64,000 nucleotides of DNA from the NCBI GenBank assembly GCA_027056485.1, contig JALUKQ010000031.1:30950-94949 (forward strand), given 5' to 3'. Source of the DNA: Campylobacteraceae bacterium (GTDB lineage: Bacteria; Campylobacterota; Campylobacteria; Campylobacterales; Sulfurovaceae). The notes beneath the pieces are model-generated. The model made no database searches and was not told the DNA's origin. It saw only the letters and a program-made list of their open reading frames with translations. A program made the position numbers and the translations under genes. This document shows positions 17,885 through 27,043 of the stretch, in pieces. Numbering within the stretch: the first letter of the stretch is position 1; each line of letters begins with the position of its first letter.

Positions 17885-18457
17885 CTAAAATGGTATCTCG
17901 TCATCATCGATGTCGATTTCTGGTACAGACGCTTGTTGTTGCTGTGGAGCTGGTTGAGAATGTTGTTGTGAAGCTTGAGGTTGACCATATCCACCTTGTT
18001 GGGTTTGTCCATAGCTTTGTTGTTGCTGTGGTTCACCATAACTACTACTTTGGTTTTGACTACCATAGTTGTTTTGGCTTGCTTGGTTACCATATCCATT
18101 ACTGTTTGTATTGTTAGGGTTTTGGCTATCAGCCTTGGAGTCTAACATCTGTAGGTTCTCTACAGTTACAGCATGTTTACTTCTTTTACTTCCATCTTGT
18201 GCAGTCCATTGTTGAAAAACAAGTCGTCCATCTACTAAAACTTTGCTCCCCTTACGAAGGTATTGGTTTGCTATCTCAGCTGTACGTCCAAAAAATGTCA
18301 AGTCGATAAACATAACTTCATCTTTCTGCTCACCAGTTTGACTTTTCCACTTTCGGCTTGTTGCAATTCCAACATTACCAATAGCTGAGCCACTTTGTGA
18401 GTATCTTATCTCAACATCTCTTGTAAGGTTTCCTACCAATACTACTTTGTTATACAT
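17885..18457 (-). CDS. ssb: Single-stranded DNA-binding protein
   Basis: SSB coats single-stranded DNA during replication and repair. The 190-residue product has the OB fold (about 1-105; MYNKVVLVGNLTRDVEIRYS and KGSKVLVDGRLVFQQW), a long Gln/Gly/Ser/Asn-rich linker (about 110-175) and the acidic partner-binding tip DDDEIPF. AGGAG precedes the ATG. It is placed between rpsF and rpsR, as in most bacteria. Because of its composition the linker yields long shadow ORFs in other frames. Confidence 0.97.
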   Translation of the reverse strand: MYNKVVLVGNLTRDVEIRYSQSGSAIGNVGIATSRKWKSQTGEQKDEVMFIDLTFFGRTAEIANQYLRKGSKVLVDGRLVFQQWTAQDGSKRSKHAVTVENLQMLDSKADSQNPNNTNSNGYGNQASQNNYGSQNQSSSYGEPQQQQSYGQTQQGGYGQPQASQQHSQPAPQQQQASVPEIDIDDDEIPF

Positions 18458-18475
18458 GGGGTTTCTCCTAAGGTC

Positions 18476-18925
18476 TTATGCTTCTGTTTTTACTTCAGCA
18501 GGTGTTGCTTCAGTTGTTGCAGGAGCTTCTTCTGTTACTGTTTCTTCAGTTGCAACAGGAGCTTCTTCAGCTTTTGGTGCTTCTTCTATAACAACAGATG
18601 CTGCTTTTACAAGTTTTTCAAACTGAGCTAACTCTTTTTTCTTTGTATATCTAACTGTTAAGTATTTAATAACTTCTTCGTTAAACTTTAAGTTTCGCTC
18701 AAGTTCGTTAATAACACTACCTTCAGCTTTAAAGTAAACGATAGTGTATACACCACGCTCATTTTTTTCAACAGGGTAAGCAAGTCTTCTCATTCCCATT
18801 TTATTAGTAGCAAGAATCTCAGCACCTTCACGTACAAGAATCTCTTCGATTTTTGCAATGTTTGCTGCTGTCTCTTCATCTGTAAGTGTAGGTTTAAGTA
18901 CATACAGTGTTTCGTAGTTGTTCAT
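18476..18925 (-). CDS. rpsF: Small ribosomal subunit protein bS6
   Basis: S6 pairs with S18 on the 30S platform. The true start is ATG 18925 (MNNYETLYVLKP), with AAGGAA about 7 bases upstream. The track's start 27 bp earlier adds a non-family leader and is rejected. The S6 fold is complete in about the first 95 residues (NKMGMRRLAYPVEKNERG, then YLTVRYTKK), followed by an Ala/Glu/Thr-rich acidic tail of about 50 residues. It heads rpsF-ssb-rpsR and has a palindrome and -10 box in its leader. Confidence 0.95.
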   Translation of the reverse strand: MNNYETLYVLKPTLTDEETAANIAKIEEILVREGAEILATNKMGMRRLAYPVEKNERGVYTIVYFKAEGSVINELERNLKFNEEVIKYLTVRYTKKKELAQFEKLVKAASVVIEEAPKAEEAPVATEETVTEEAPATTEATPAEVKTEA

Positions 18926-18952
18926 TGTGTTCCTTTTGGTTTTATAGCCCAC

Positions 18953-18974
18953 TCTTATAATCTGTGCAGATTAT
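18953..18974 (-). promoter_or_regulatory. rpsF -10 box overlapping an 18-bp perfect palindrome
   Basis: ATAATCTG-TG-CAGATTAT (18957-18974) is a perfect palindrome 32 bp upstream of the rpsF ATG. It overlaps a minus-strand TATAAG that would serve as -10 box. It could be an operator or a leader hairpin for S6/S18 feedback; the sequence does not decide between them. Confidence 0.45.
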
Positions 18975-19099
18975 CCAAAAATGAGCAAGAATTTTGGAAG
19001 CAGTATACTACCATAATAAATATTTATTTTTACTAAAAATATCAGAACATCTATTAATTAGAGTAGTTTTTATAAAAATAAACTTAGTCATACTTATTA

Positions 19100-19110
19100 T
19101 ATAATATAAT
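19100..19110 (+). promoter_or_regulatory. -10 region for the first hybrid histidine kinase
   Basis: Two overlapping TATAAT hexamers (19100-19105 and 19105-19110) stand about 30 bp before the ATG, with AAGG between. The 188-bp gap to rpsF, which is divergent, is otherwise plain AT-rich DNA. Confidence 0.45.
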
Positions 19111-19140
19111 TAAGTTTATATTTTTTAAGGTAGATTTAGA

Positions 19141-21567
19141 ATGAAAAAAGAGTCCCAAAAAACAACGATAAATTTTTTTATAAAAAGCTCAAAAATTATT
19201 TTTTTAGCAATTTATGCCATATTGGTATTAGGTGCTAGTTATATTTTTGTAAACAGTTATACTCAATATGATTATTTAAGTAGTTCAACTGAATATGCTG
19301 AATTTATGAATAAGATTAAGAATATTGATGGAATTAAAGAGAAAATTTTAATTAAAGATACACAATTAAGAATAAATGAACAAAAAATTATTATGATGAC
19401 ATCGTTGCTTGTTTTAGTACTTTCTGTCTTTATGTTTATAAGAAGAGCCTATATTCTTAAATATTTGGAAGTTGAAAAGCAAAACCTGACACTGCTTTTA
19501 GAAGATTTAAAATCTTACTCATATGAGAATAAGTTGGAAGAGTTTCAAAATATGATTAAAGATAAAAACAGGGCAGAAATTTATGCTTTAATGTCAGATA
19601 TGATATATGAACTCGAAGAGAGTAAGAATGCTGCTGATGAAGCAAATAAAACTAAGAGTCTTTTTTTAGCCAATATGTCTCATGAAATTCGTACACCACT
19701 AAATGGTATTGTAGGTTTTACAAAGTTTTTAAAGTCAACTAATTTAGATGACGAACAAGATGAATTTGTAGATATTATTAGAAAAAGTTCAGAAGATTTA
19801 CTCTCAATTATTAATGATATTCTTGATATCTCAAAAATAGAGAATGGACATGTTGAGTTAGAAGAAGTTTTTTTTAACCCTATGGAAGAGTTTGAAAATG
19901 TTATTGAAACCTATGCAGCTAATGCTTCTAAAAAAGATATTGATTTTGGATTATGGATAGACCCTAATTTATCTTCACTTCTTTTACGCTCCGACCCTGG
20001 TAAAATAAAACAAGTACTTATTAATCTAATCTCTAATGCTGTAAAATTTACTGACAAAAAAGGAAGCATAGATGTTATTATCAAAAAAGTTTTAGATGAA
20101 AATGAGGATAATATATCTGTAAAATTCACAGTTAAAGATACGGGTGTTGGTATAAACGAAGATCAAAAAGAGAAAGTATTTGAAGCATTTACTCAAGCAG
20201 ACAGTAGTACAAGTAGAAAATATGGTGGTACAGGTTTAGGTTTAACTATTTCATCAGCTTTAGTAAATATTTTGGGTGGATCTTTAGGCTTAAATAGTAC
20301 TCTAGGGGAAGGAACTGAATTTAATTTCACTATAAAAATGCCATTCAAAGAGGTAAAACGAGATAAGAATATTCATCCAATGAACATTGCTATTTATGCT
20401 CCATCAGAAGTTAAAAGTAAAGATTCAGATAAATATTTAGAAAATTATCTTTTATCTTATGAGCATTTATCGGTACAACGTTTTAAAAGTTTTAAAGAGT
20501 GTATGGAGACTTTAACTACAGCTTTTGATGTACTCTATATTCATTATGATAAAATAAATATGGATGAATTGCATAAAATTGTTAAGCATTATAATTCATC
20601 TACTAATATTGTATTGGTTACAAAGTTAAACAAACGTAATGATGTACAAGCATTATCTGAGGAGTTTTCACATGTTATGTATGAACCCATAACTTTTTCA
20701 AAAGTTGAAAAATCTTTTAAATATTTAACATATAAACAACAAGATAAAAAACCTTTGTCTACATCTCAAAAATCAAAAATCAATTATAAAAAATTCTCTA
20801 ATCTTCATTCTCTTGTTGTTGAAGATAATCCTATTAATCAAAAAATGATACAACATACATTAAAAAATATGGGCATTACATCAGACTGTGCTAATAATGG
20901 ACAAGAGGGACTTAATATGTATATCTCAAATAGTCAATATGATGTTATATTTATGGATATACAAATGCCCGTTATGAATGGTATAGAAGCAACAAAAGAG
21001 ATTTTAAAGTATGAAAAGAAAAATAATCTTAATCATACACCTATTATTGCAGTTACAGCAAATGCTTTAAAGGGTGATAGAGAGAAGTTTATGAGTGAAG
21101 GGATGGATGAATATGTATCTAAACCAATAAATTTAGATAAGTTTATAGAATCATTAGAGAAATTTTTTCCTATTGTAAATATAGCAACAAAAGTGCCACC
21201 TAGTAATACAAAAGATATATTACTTTATAAAGAGACGACCACAGAAGCAAAAATTATATCTGCAATTTTAAATAAACTTGATTATAGTGTTGATGTAGTA
21301 GAAAATATTGAAGAGTTAAAGAGAGTAATAGATGTAGAGAGTTATAAATGTGTACTCTTAGATAGAGTTCATTCAGACAGCTCACATGAGAGTTTAACTG
21401 AACATCTTAAGTCAAGTAATATTCCTAGTTTACTTTTTACTGATGAGAAGTTAATGGTCACATCTAGTGATAAAGAGAATTATACGTTTATTACTGATAA
21501 ATTGGCAGATTATATGAGTATTAAAGAGAAGGTAGATTATATGATTGGTTTGGATAAAGCATCATAG
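19141..21567 (+). CDS. Hybrid sensor histidine kinase with receiver flanked by pseudo-receiver domains (copy 1)
   Basis: The 808-residue inner-membrane kinase has two transmembrane helices (about 18-38 and 80-98) around a short periplasmic loop of about 40 residues, and a coiled linker. HisKA follows (MSHEIRTPLNGIVGF, His about 181), then HATPase_c (NLISNAVKFTDKKG, DTGVGI, GGTGLGL). A receiver-like segment comes next (about 410-535) without the acidic pocket, then a true receiver (VVEDNPINQKM; phospho-Asp about 606 in FMDIQMPVMNG; TANALKGD), and last a degenerate receiver-like domain (about 695-800). The input signal is unknown, and no response regulator or output gene is adjacent. It is a close paralog of the kinase at 22706-24991 and its 3' end overlaps holA by 6 bp. 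Confidence 0.92.
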   Translation: MKKESQKTTINFFIKSSKIIFLAIYAILVLGASYIFVNSYTQYDYLSSSTEYAEFMNKIKNIDGIKEKILIKDTQLRINEQKIIMMTSLLVLVLSVFMFIRRAYILKYLEVEKQNLTLLLEDLKSYSYENKLEEFQNMIKDKNRAEIYALMSDMIYELEESKNAADEANKTKSLFLANMSHEIRTPLNGIVGFTKFLKSTNLDDEQDEFVDIIRKSSEDLLSIINDILDISKIENGHVELEEVFFNPMEEFENVIETYAANASKKDIDFGLWIDPNLSSLLLRSDPGKIKQVLINLISNAVKFTDKKGSIDVIIKKVLDENEDNISVKFTVKDTGVGINEDQKEKVFEAFTQADSSTSRKYGGTGLGLTISSALVNILGGSLGLNSTLGEGTEFNFTIKMPFKEVKRDKNIHPMNIAIYAPSEVKSKDSDKYLENYLLSYEHLSVQRFKSFKECMETLTTAFDVLYIHYDKINMDELHKIVKHYNSSTNIVLVTKLNKRNDVQALSEEFSHVMYEPITFSKVEKSFKYLTYKQQDKKPLSTSQKSKINYKKFSNLHSLVVEDNPINQKMIQHTLKNMGITSDCANNGQEGLNMYISNSQYDVIFMDIQMPVMNGIEATKEILKYEKKNNLNHTPIIAVTANALKGDREKFMSEGMDEYVSKPINLDKFIESLEKFFPIVNIATKVPPSNTKDILLYKETTTEAKIISAILNKLDYSVDVVENIEELKRVIDVESYKCVLLDRVHSDSSHESLTEHLKSSNIPSLLFTDEKLMVTSSDKENYTFITDKLADYMSIKEKVDYMIGLDKAS

Positions 21568-22539
21568 ATAAGATTGCAACTTAATAAATGCTCCATAAAG
21601 CAACAACTCTCTGTTGGTTGCTGGAGTGTTTTTTATCTGTAATTCTACTTCTAAAAGGTGTTCAAATATTTTGAGTATACTAGGGCTTTTAACTCTTAAA
21701 GCAAGAGTAGCTTTTTGCTCTTCTATGTTTTTAGGTAATTTATAGCCTAGGATAGCTTTTGAGTCTATGTGACCATGTAGTTTCATGTAGGCATTAAAGA
21801 GGAAAATTTGGTTAACAAAAAATTGTGTTGAACGTAAAATAGAAAATTCATCTTCTCCTATTTCTAATAGTCTGCTCATGGTTTCAACTATAGGTTTTTT
21901 TTCAAATAGGTCTATGAGTAACTGTTCTATAGCAAGTGGTGCAGTAGAGTAGACAAGTCTGTCAATATCTTTTGAAGTTACTTCACCCTCTAAAATAGCT
22001 AGTTTATTAAGTTCATTTGCACAGAGGGAAAGGTTATTGTTGAGCAGTAGCATAAGGTGTTGTAAGGCATAATGGTCTATCTGTAATCCAACAGCTTGTG
22101 CTTTTCTTTGTAATATATTTATACTCTCTCTAAAATTAGGTTCAAAAAGTCGAAGCCAATTGGCTCCTTTTTTAGGAGTAAATGCAGATTGTAAACTCTT
22201 TGCATCACTGGCTTTTCCTTGATACTCAAATAAAAAGTAATTATCGGTGTTTTTACCTACAAGTTCAATGAGTACATCTAACTCTTTTTTAGGTATTTTT
22301 TTATCTCGTTTTACTATAAGAAGATTGGTTCCACCAAAAAGTGAACTTTGTGAAAGGTATGCTTTTGCTCTTTCAAAATTGTATTCGTCAAAATAGAGAT
22401 TTAAAAGTGAATCTGCAGCATTGGTGATATTGATATAATGTTGAATATATGAGGATATGAGGTAAGCATTCTCCCCATAAAAGAGCATGGCTCTAGGAGG
22501 AGTGTTTCTTAATAGGTTGTCAAACTCTCTTTGATACAT
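21562..22539 (-). CDS. holA: DNA polymerase III, delta subunit
   Basis: The delta subunit opens the beta clamp in the clamp loader. The 325-residue product starts MYQREFDNLLRN and has the N-terminal RecA-like part (AMLFYGENAYLISSYIQHYIN, LFGGTNLLIVKRDKK) and the helical collar (LMLLLNNNLSLCANELNKLAIL, YSTAPLAIEQLLIDLFEKK), as in epsilonproteobacterial HolA. It sits between rpsF and rnr on the same strand, as in Helicobacter, but both of its junctions now hold a kinase on the other strand. Its own promoter would have to lie in 22540-22700. The Shine-Dalgarno is weak (GGGTA). Confidence 0.9.
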   Translation of the reverse strand: MYQREFDNLLRNTPPRAMLFYGENAYLISSYIQHYINITNAADSLLNLYFDEYNFERAKAYLSQSSLFGGTNLLIVKRDKKIPKKELDVLIELVGKNTDNYFLFEYQGKASDAKSLQSAFTPKKGANWLRLFEPNFRESINILQRKAQAVGLQIDHYALQHLMLLLNNNLSLCANELNKLAILEGEVTSKDIDRLVYSTAPLAIEQLLIDLFEKKPIVETMSRLLEIGEDEFSILRSTQFFVNQIFLFNAYMKLHGHIDSKAILGYKLPKNIEEQKATLALRVKSPSILKIFEHLLEVELQIKNTPATNRELLLYGAFIKLQSYL

Positions 22540-22705
22540 ATATTTTTACCCTTTTTTGTTAATAAATATTTCTAATAATTATAGCAGATTTAAACAAAAA
22601 CTATATTGGTGAATTATGTAATAAATGTGAAAATATAAAATAATTATTAAGCAAAAATACTAATTAAAATTGATAATATATTATTAAACATAAAAAGGGG
22701 TGGTC

Positions 22706-24991
22706 GTGAATAATAAATGGAGAGAAAAACGTTTAGAGATTATTACATTAGGTATTTTTTTTATATTACTGTTAACTTCACTTCTATTTCTTTATAACTC
22801 TTATACTAATTATACTCTGTTTATCTCTTCAGGGCAAGAGAGTAAAGCTTTTGTTCATCAAATTATTATGATAATATCAGTAGTTATTTTATTTCTATCA
22901 CTATTAATAGTCTATAGTAAAAGAGACTATTTTTTTGTTGAAGAGAAACGAGATACAAAGGGACTTAAAAATCTTTTTGAAGAGATAAAACACTCATCGG
23001 ATAAGAAAAAAAATGAACAGTTTAAACTGATGCTCAAAGAGGAAAATCATAGCGAAATTTATATGTTGATTTCAAATATGATTACTGAGCTTCAAGAGAG
23101 TAAAAAGGCTACAGAAGAAGCAAATAAAATTAAAACACTTTTTTTATCAAATATGTCACATGAAATTCGTACACCTATTACTGGAATTGTGGGTTTTACC
23201 AACTTTTTAAATTCTACTAAATTGGATATGGAACAGAAGGAGTTTGTAGATATTATTAGAAAAAGTTCAGAAGATTTATTAACAGTTGTCAATAATATAT
23301 TAGATGTTTCTCAGTTAGAAAATGGAGAGATGAAATTAACATTAAAAAATTTTAATATTATAGATGAGTTTGAAAAACTTATAAATGTTTACTCCTTTGA
23401 TGCTATAGAAAAAGAGATAAATTTTCATGTTTGGATAGACCCTGAACTTAATGATATTTTATTAAATGCAGATGTAGAGAAGATTAAACAGATTGTTATG
23501 AATTTAATATCTAATGCTATTAAATTTACTGATAAGGGAGGAAGTGTAGAACTCATTATTTCTAAAAAAGCCAATTTGGAAAACAGTAAAGTAGAGATTG
23601 AGTTTTTAGTAAAAGATAGTGGAATTGGTATTGATGAAGAGCATAAAAAAATGGTATTTAGGCTCTTTAATCAAGCAGATAGTTCAAATACAAGAGCTTA
23701 TAAAGGTATAGGATTAGGTTTAAATATTGCTAATAGCTTAGTGAAGTTATTAGGAGGAACTCTAAGTTTAGAGAGTGAACTTGGAGAAGGCACAACATTT
23801 TCATTTATTTTAGATATTGATTATAGAAAAAATAGTAGAAAAAATGATAAAAAATTAACCTCTATAGCAATATATGCCCCAGATCATTTACATGCTAATA
23901 TAGCCTATAAGCATTTAGTTGCATATATCTCTTCAAATAAAAAGAATAGTGTCACCTGTTTTAAAAACTTTGTTGAGTGTAAAGATGCTAAGTTGGACTC
24001 TTTTGATACGCTTTATATCTATTATGATGAAATAAATAGTGAAGAGTTAAAAAGGATAGTGGCTCTTTATAGTTCAGAAAAAGATATAGTTTTGTTGACA
24101 AAAGTGTCAAATAGAGAAAAAATACTAAATATTGCACCTATCTTTACTCAAGTATTATATGAACCAATAACATTACCAAAAGTAGAATTGTCACTTAGTT
24201 ATCAAAAGGCAACCCCTTCTGTAGTGGAAGATGATTTTGGTTTAAATGTTTTAATAGTAGAAGACAATTTGATTAATCAGAAGGTTATTGCTCATACGCT
24301 TAAAGGTTTGGGTATAACATCAGATTTAGCTGAGAATGGTGAGGTTGGTATAGAGATGTTTAAAAATAATAGATATGATATGGTCTTTATGGATATTCAA
24401 ATGCCTATTATGAATGGGGTAATGGCAACCAAGCATATTTTAGAATATGAAAAAAAATTTAACTTAGACCATACACCTATTGTAGCAGTAACAACCAATG
24501 CTCTAAAAGGTGATAGGGAGTTGTATCTGAAATCTGGTATGGATGAGTATATAGCAAAACCTATCTCTGCTGATAAGTTTGTCTCTGTTATTAAACAGTT
24601 TTATGCACCTAAAAAAGAGCTAACTAAAGAGGTAAATCAAGAGTCTAAAGATATTTTACTCTATAAAAAAGTACCAACAGAAGCAAAAGTTTTGACCAAT
24701 CTATTAACAGGGCTTGACTATAGTATAGATTTGGCTAAAAGTAGAGAAGAGTTTTATTATAAGATGAAAAGCAGAGAATATAAACTCTTTTTATTAGATA
24801 AAAATAGTGCCAATAGAGAGGATGAAGTGTTAATAAATGAGATAGTAAGTAGTAAAATCCCAACACTTTTTCTAATGAATGAAGAGAGTATCTTATCTTC
24901 AGATGATATGAATGAGTATACTAGAGTCATGTATGAAAAATCAAACTTTATTGCCATTCATGAGCAAATAGAGAAAATGATGAAGCTATAA
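22706..24991 (+). CDS. Hybrid sensor histidine kinase with receiver flanked by pseudo-receiver domains (copy 2)
   Basis: A paralog of the 19141-21567 kinase with the same layout: two membrane helices, HisKA (MSHEIRTPITGIVGF, His about 152), HATPase_c (NLISNAIKFTDKGG, KDSGIGI, KGIGLGLNIANS), a receiver-like segment lacking acidic residues, a true receiver (VEDNLINQKV, phospho-Asp about 563 in FMDIQMPIMNG) and a C-terminal degenerate receiver-like domain. I choose GTG 22706 rather than the track's GTG 22700, because AAGGGG ends at 22700 and gives proper spacing only to 22706; this yields 761 residues. The 3' end overlaps rnr by 6 bp. The signal and output are unknown. Confidence 0.9.
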   Translation: MNNKWREKRLEIITLGIFFILLLTSLLFLYNSYTNYTLFISSGQESKAFVHQIIMIISVVILFLSLLIVYSKRDYFFVEEKRDTKGLKNLFEEIKHSSDKKKNEQFKLMLKEENHSEIYMLISNMITELQESKKATEEANKIKTLFLSNMSHEIRTPITGIVGFTNFLNSTKLDMEQKEFVDIIRKSSEDLLTVVNNILDVSQLENGEMKLTLKNFNIIDEFEKLINVYSFDAIEKEINFHVWIDPELNDILLNADVEKIKQIVMNLISNAIKFTDKGGSVELIISKKANLENSKVEIEFLVKDSGIGIDEEHKKMVFRLFNQADSSNTRAYKGIGLGLNIANSLVKLLGGTLSLESELGEGTTFSFILDIDYRKNSRKNDKKLTSIAIYAPDHLHANIAYKHLVAYISSNKKNSVTCFKNFVECKDAKLDSFDTLYIYYDEINSEELKRIVALYSSEKDIVLLTKVSNREKILNIAPIFTQVLYEPITLPKVELSLSYQKATPSVVEDDFGLNVLIVEDNLINQKVIAHTLKGLGITSDLAENGEVGIEMFKNNRYDMVFMDIQMPIMNGVMATKHILEYEKKFNLDHTPIVAVTTNALKGDRELYLKSGMDEYIAKPISADKFVSVIKQFYAPKKELTKEVNQESKDILLYKKVPTEAKVLTNLLTGLDYSIDLAKSREEFYYKMKSREYKLFLLDKNSANREDEVLINEIVSSKIPTLFLMNEESILSSDDMNEYTRVMYEKSNFIAIHEQIEKMMKL

Positions 24992-26950
24992 CTCCATCAC
25001 CTCTTTTTCACGCTTGGCTATGAACTCACCTTGAATCTTAGCCATAGCGAGGCTGACACTCTCTATGCGTAAAATGATATTATCAAAGAGCATGACATTG
25101 TCGCCATGAATGTTCACCGTTACACCTTCGACTTCGCACTCTAAAATAGCTTTTGCATTCTCTCCTACCTCTACCACATGGGCTTTAAACTCTTGACCAA
25201 TGCGTTTCTCTGCCCAACGTGCAAGTTTACGGTCACGGAAATCCCACTCGGCTTTGGTCGATTCACGTTCTAACTCTGAAACCTTTTGACAAAGAGGCTC
25301 TATGTTTCGTAACAGGTATTCGTTTTGCTCTTTGTCCTCTTTTAACTGTGACTTTATGAGTCGGTGCAAGATGAGGTCAGAGTAACGACGAATAGGAGAG
25401 GTAAAGTGGCTATAGTGGCTAAAGCCCAGTCCAAAGTGACCTTCGTTATGTGCTGCGTAAGTTGCTTGTTTGAGTGATTTGATAATCATGCTGTCTACTT
25501 CTGGAGCTATGCCCAAATGGTCAGCCTCTTTTTGAATAGCCCGTATGAGTGATGGTGAGTCATCGTAAGCAGAAACAAAAAGACCAATGGCAGCCAACTC
25601 TTCAAGTAGCTCTTCAAGTTTACTTAGTTGTGGTGGAAGGTGAACCCTAAAGACACCATACTCAAAGCGTTTAGCAGATGCTTGGTTGGCTAAAAGCATA
25701 CACTCCTCTATGAGTGAGTGAGAAGGAGTTCCTGTCTCTGTTTGTGTGCTTTTTAGTTCATGACCAGCATCGATGCTTAGTTTTATCTCTTCGCTTCTAA
25801 AGTCAAAACCGTGACCCAAACGAGACTTTCTTAGTCTTTGAGTGATTTTCTGTAGAGGTAATAGATACGCTAAAATTCTCTTCTCATTCTCAGCCTCTAC
25901 ATACTTACCATTACTTTCAATAATCTTATCTATCTCATCATAGTTAAAACGTCTTTTTGAGTGAATAATTGCTTCAAAAAACTCCTCATTTTCAGGGAGT
26001 AGGGTACTTTCATTAAGCTTTATTTTGGCTACAAATGCCAGTCTTGGAGTATGTGGTTTAAGCGAACAGATATTTTCACTTAACTCACGTGGCAACATAG
26101 GAAAAGATTTATGAGGAAAATACGTTGTAAACCCACGTCGTTTTGCCTCTGTATCTATAGGGCTAAAGTAATCTACATAGTGACTAACATCGGCAATAGC
26201 TACATAAAGGGTATGCTCATTCATATCAAAGTAGATGGCATCATCAAAATCTTTTGCCGTCACAGGGTCAATGGTACAAAAATCAAGCTCTGTTAAGTCT
26301 ACTCTAGTTGGGTGTTCACTTGGAGTGACTTCCAACTCTACCTCTTTGGCTTGTGTGACACAATCTTCTTCAAAAACATCATTGGCTCGGTTGTAAAGAG
26401 CAAGGGAAATTTTTTCATCGACTTTTGGGTCAGCTAAGTGTCCAAAGACTTCTAAAACTTCATCTGTTTCAGAGTCTACTTTTAGAACAGTTCCCATTTT
26501 AAAAGCTTTTAAATCCATACCATTCATAACAGCATGGGTAGGTAATCCTGTCTTTAGGTTGAGTATCTCAAAAATACCTGATTCGTTAGTATGGGTATAA
26601 ACCAGTTGAAAAACATGTGCTTTACGAATAACCAGTTGTACCTTAGCAGAGGCTCGTCCTCGTCGTGCGATAATTCGTTTTACCACCACATCATCATGTG
26701 GATTGGCTTCGCCCATGTCATCTGCCTCTACAAGTAGGTCTTTTTGTTCAGGTGTTTGAGCTTCAACAAAACCACGACCCTCTTTGTTGACATAGAGTTG
26801 TCCCACACGGTAGAGTGATTTGAGCTTCCAAAGCCCTTCGACCTCTTCTATGGCTCCGAGTTGTTGCAGTTTTTGAAATGAGTTTTTATCTTCTAATTCT
26901 AAGTCGGTCTCTTTAAAACCGTTAATAAGTTGTATGGCAAATGGTGACAT
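24986..26950 (-). CDS. rnr: Ribonuclease R
   Basis: RNase R is a 3'-to-5' exoribonuclease that degrades structured RNA. The 654-residue product has cold-shock-like OB domains (about 45-190), the RNB catalytic domain with DPVTAKDFDDAIYFD (metal-binding Asp cluster), YFPHKSFPMLPRELSENICSL and GHFGLGFSHYSHFTSPIRRYSDL, and a C-terminal S1-type domain. This length is usual for epsilonproteobacterial RNR, shorter than the enterobacterial enzyme. AGGAAA precedes the ATG. It is adjacent to holA in relatives; here the second kinase lies between them. Confidence 0.96.
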   Translation of the reverse strand: MSPFAIQLINGFKETDLELEDKNSFQKLQQLGAIEEVEGLWKLKSLYRVGQLYVNKEGRGFVEAQTPEQKDLLVEADDMGEANPHDDVVVKRIIARRGRASAKVQLVIRKAHVFQLVYTHTNESGIFEILNLKTGLPTHAVMNGMDLKAFKMGTVLKVDSETDEVLEVFGHLADPKVDEKISLALYNRANDVFEEDCVTQAKEVELEVTPSEHPTRVDLTELDFCTIDPVTAKDFDDAIYFDMNEHTLYVAIADVSHYVDYFSPIDTEAKRRGFTTYFPHKSFPMLPRELSENICSLKPHTPRLAFVAKIKLNESTLLPENEEFFEAIIHSKRRFNYDEIDKIIESNGKYVEAENEKRILAYLLPLQKITQRLRKSRLGHGFDFRSEEIKLSIDAGHELKSTQTETGTPSHSLIEECMLLANQASAKRFEYGVFRVHLPPQLSKLEELLEELAAIGLFVSAYDDSPSLIRAIQKEADHLGIAPEVDSMIIKSLKQATYAAHNEGHFGLGFSHYSHFTSPIRRYSDLILHRLIKSQLKEDKEQNEYLLRNIEPLCQKVSELERESTKAEWDFRDRKLARWAEKRIGQEFKAHVVEVGENAKAILECEVEGVTVNIHGDNVMLFDNIILRIESVSLAMAKIQGEFIAKREKEVMEL

Positions 26951-26980
26951 GATTTTCCTGTCTATTGAAGTACATTTGTA

Positions 26981-26999
26981 CCCAAGCTTGGAGCTTGGG
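26981..26999. terminator. Hairpin between the SPFH gene and rnr
   Basis: A perfect 8-bp stem (CCCAAGCT / AGCTTGGG) with a TGG loop, with ACATT/AATGT flanking it as a further partial stem. It lies in the 93-bp gap after the SPFH stop on the minus strand. It could be a terminator or a small dispersed repeat; the U tract is poor. Confidence 0.45.
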
Positions 27000-27043
27000 A
27001 ATGTATATTATAGAAGTATTGTAGCAAATTTTGGGTTAAGTCT

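Noticed and set aside
17878-18117. ORFs of 73 and 75 residues within ssb
   Set aside because: They are alternative-frame readings of the Gln/Gly-rich SSB linker.
19911-20129. 72-residue minus-strand ORF inside the first kinase
   Set aside because: It is antisense to the well-conserved HisKA/HATPase region and has no ribosome-binding site.
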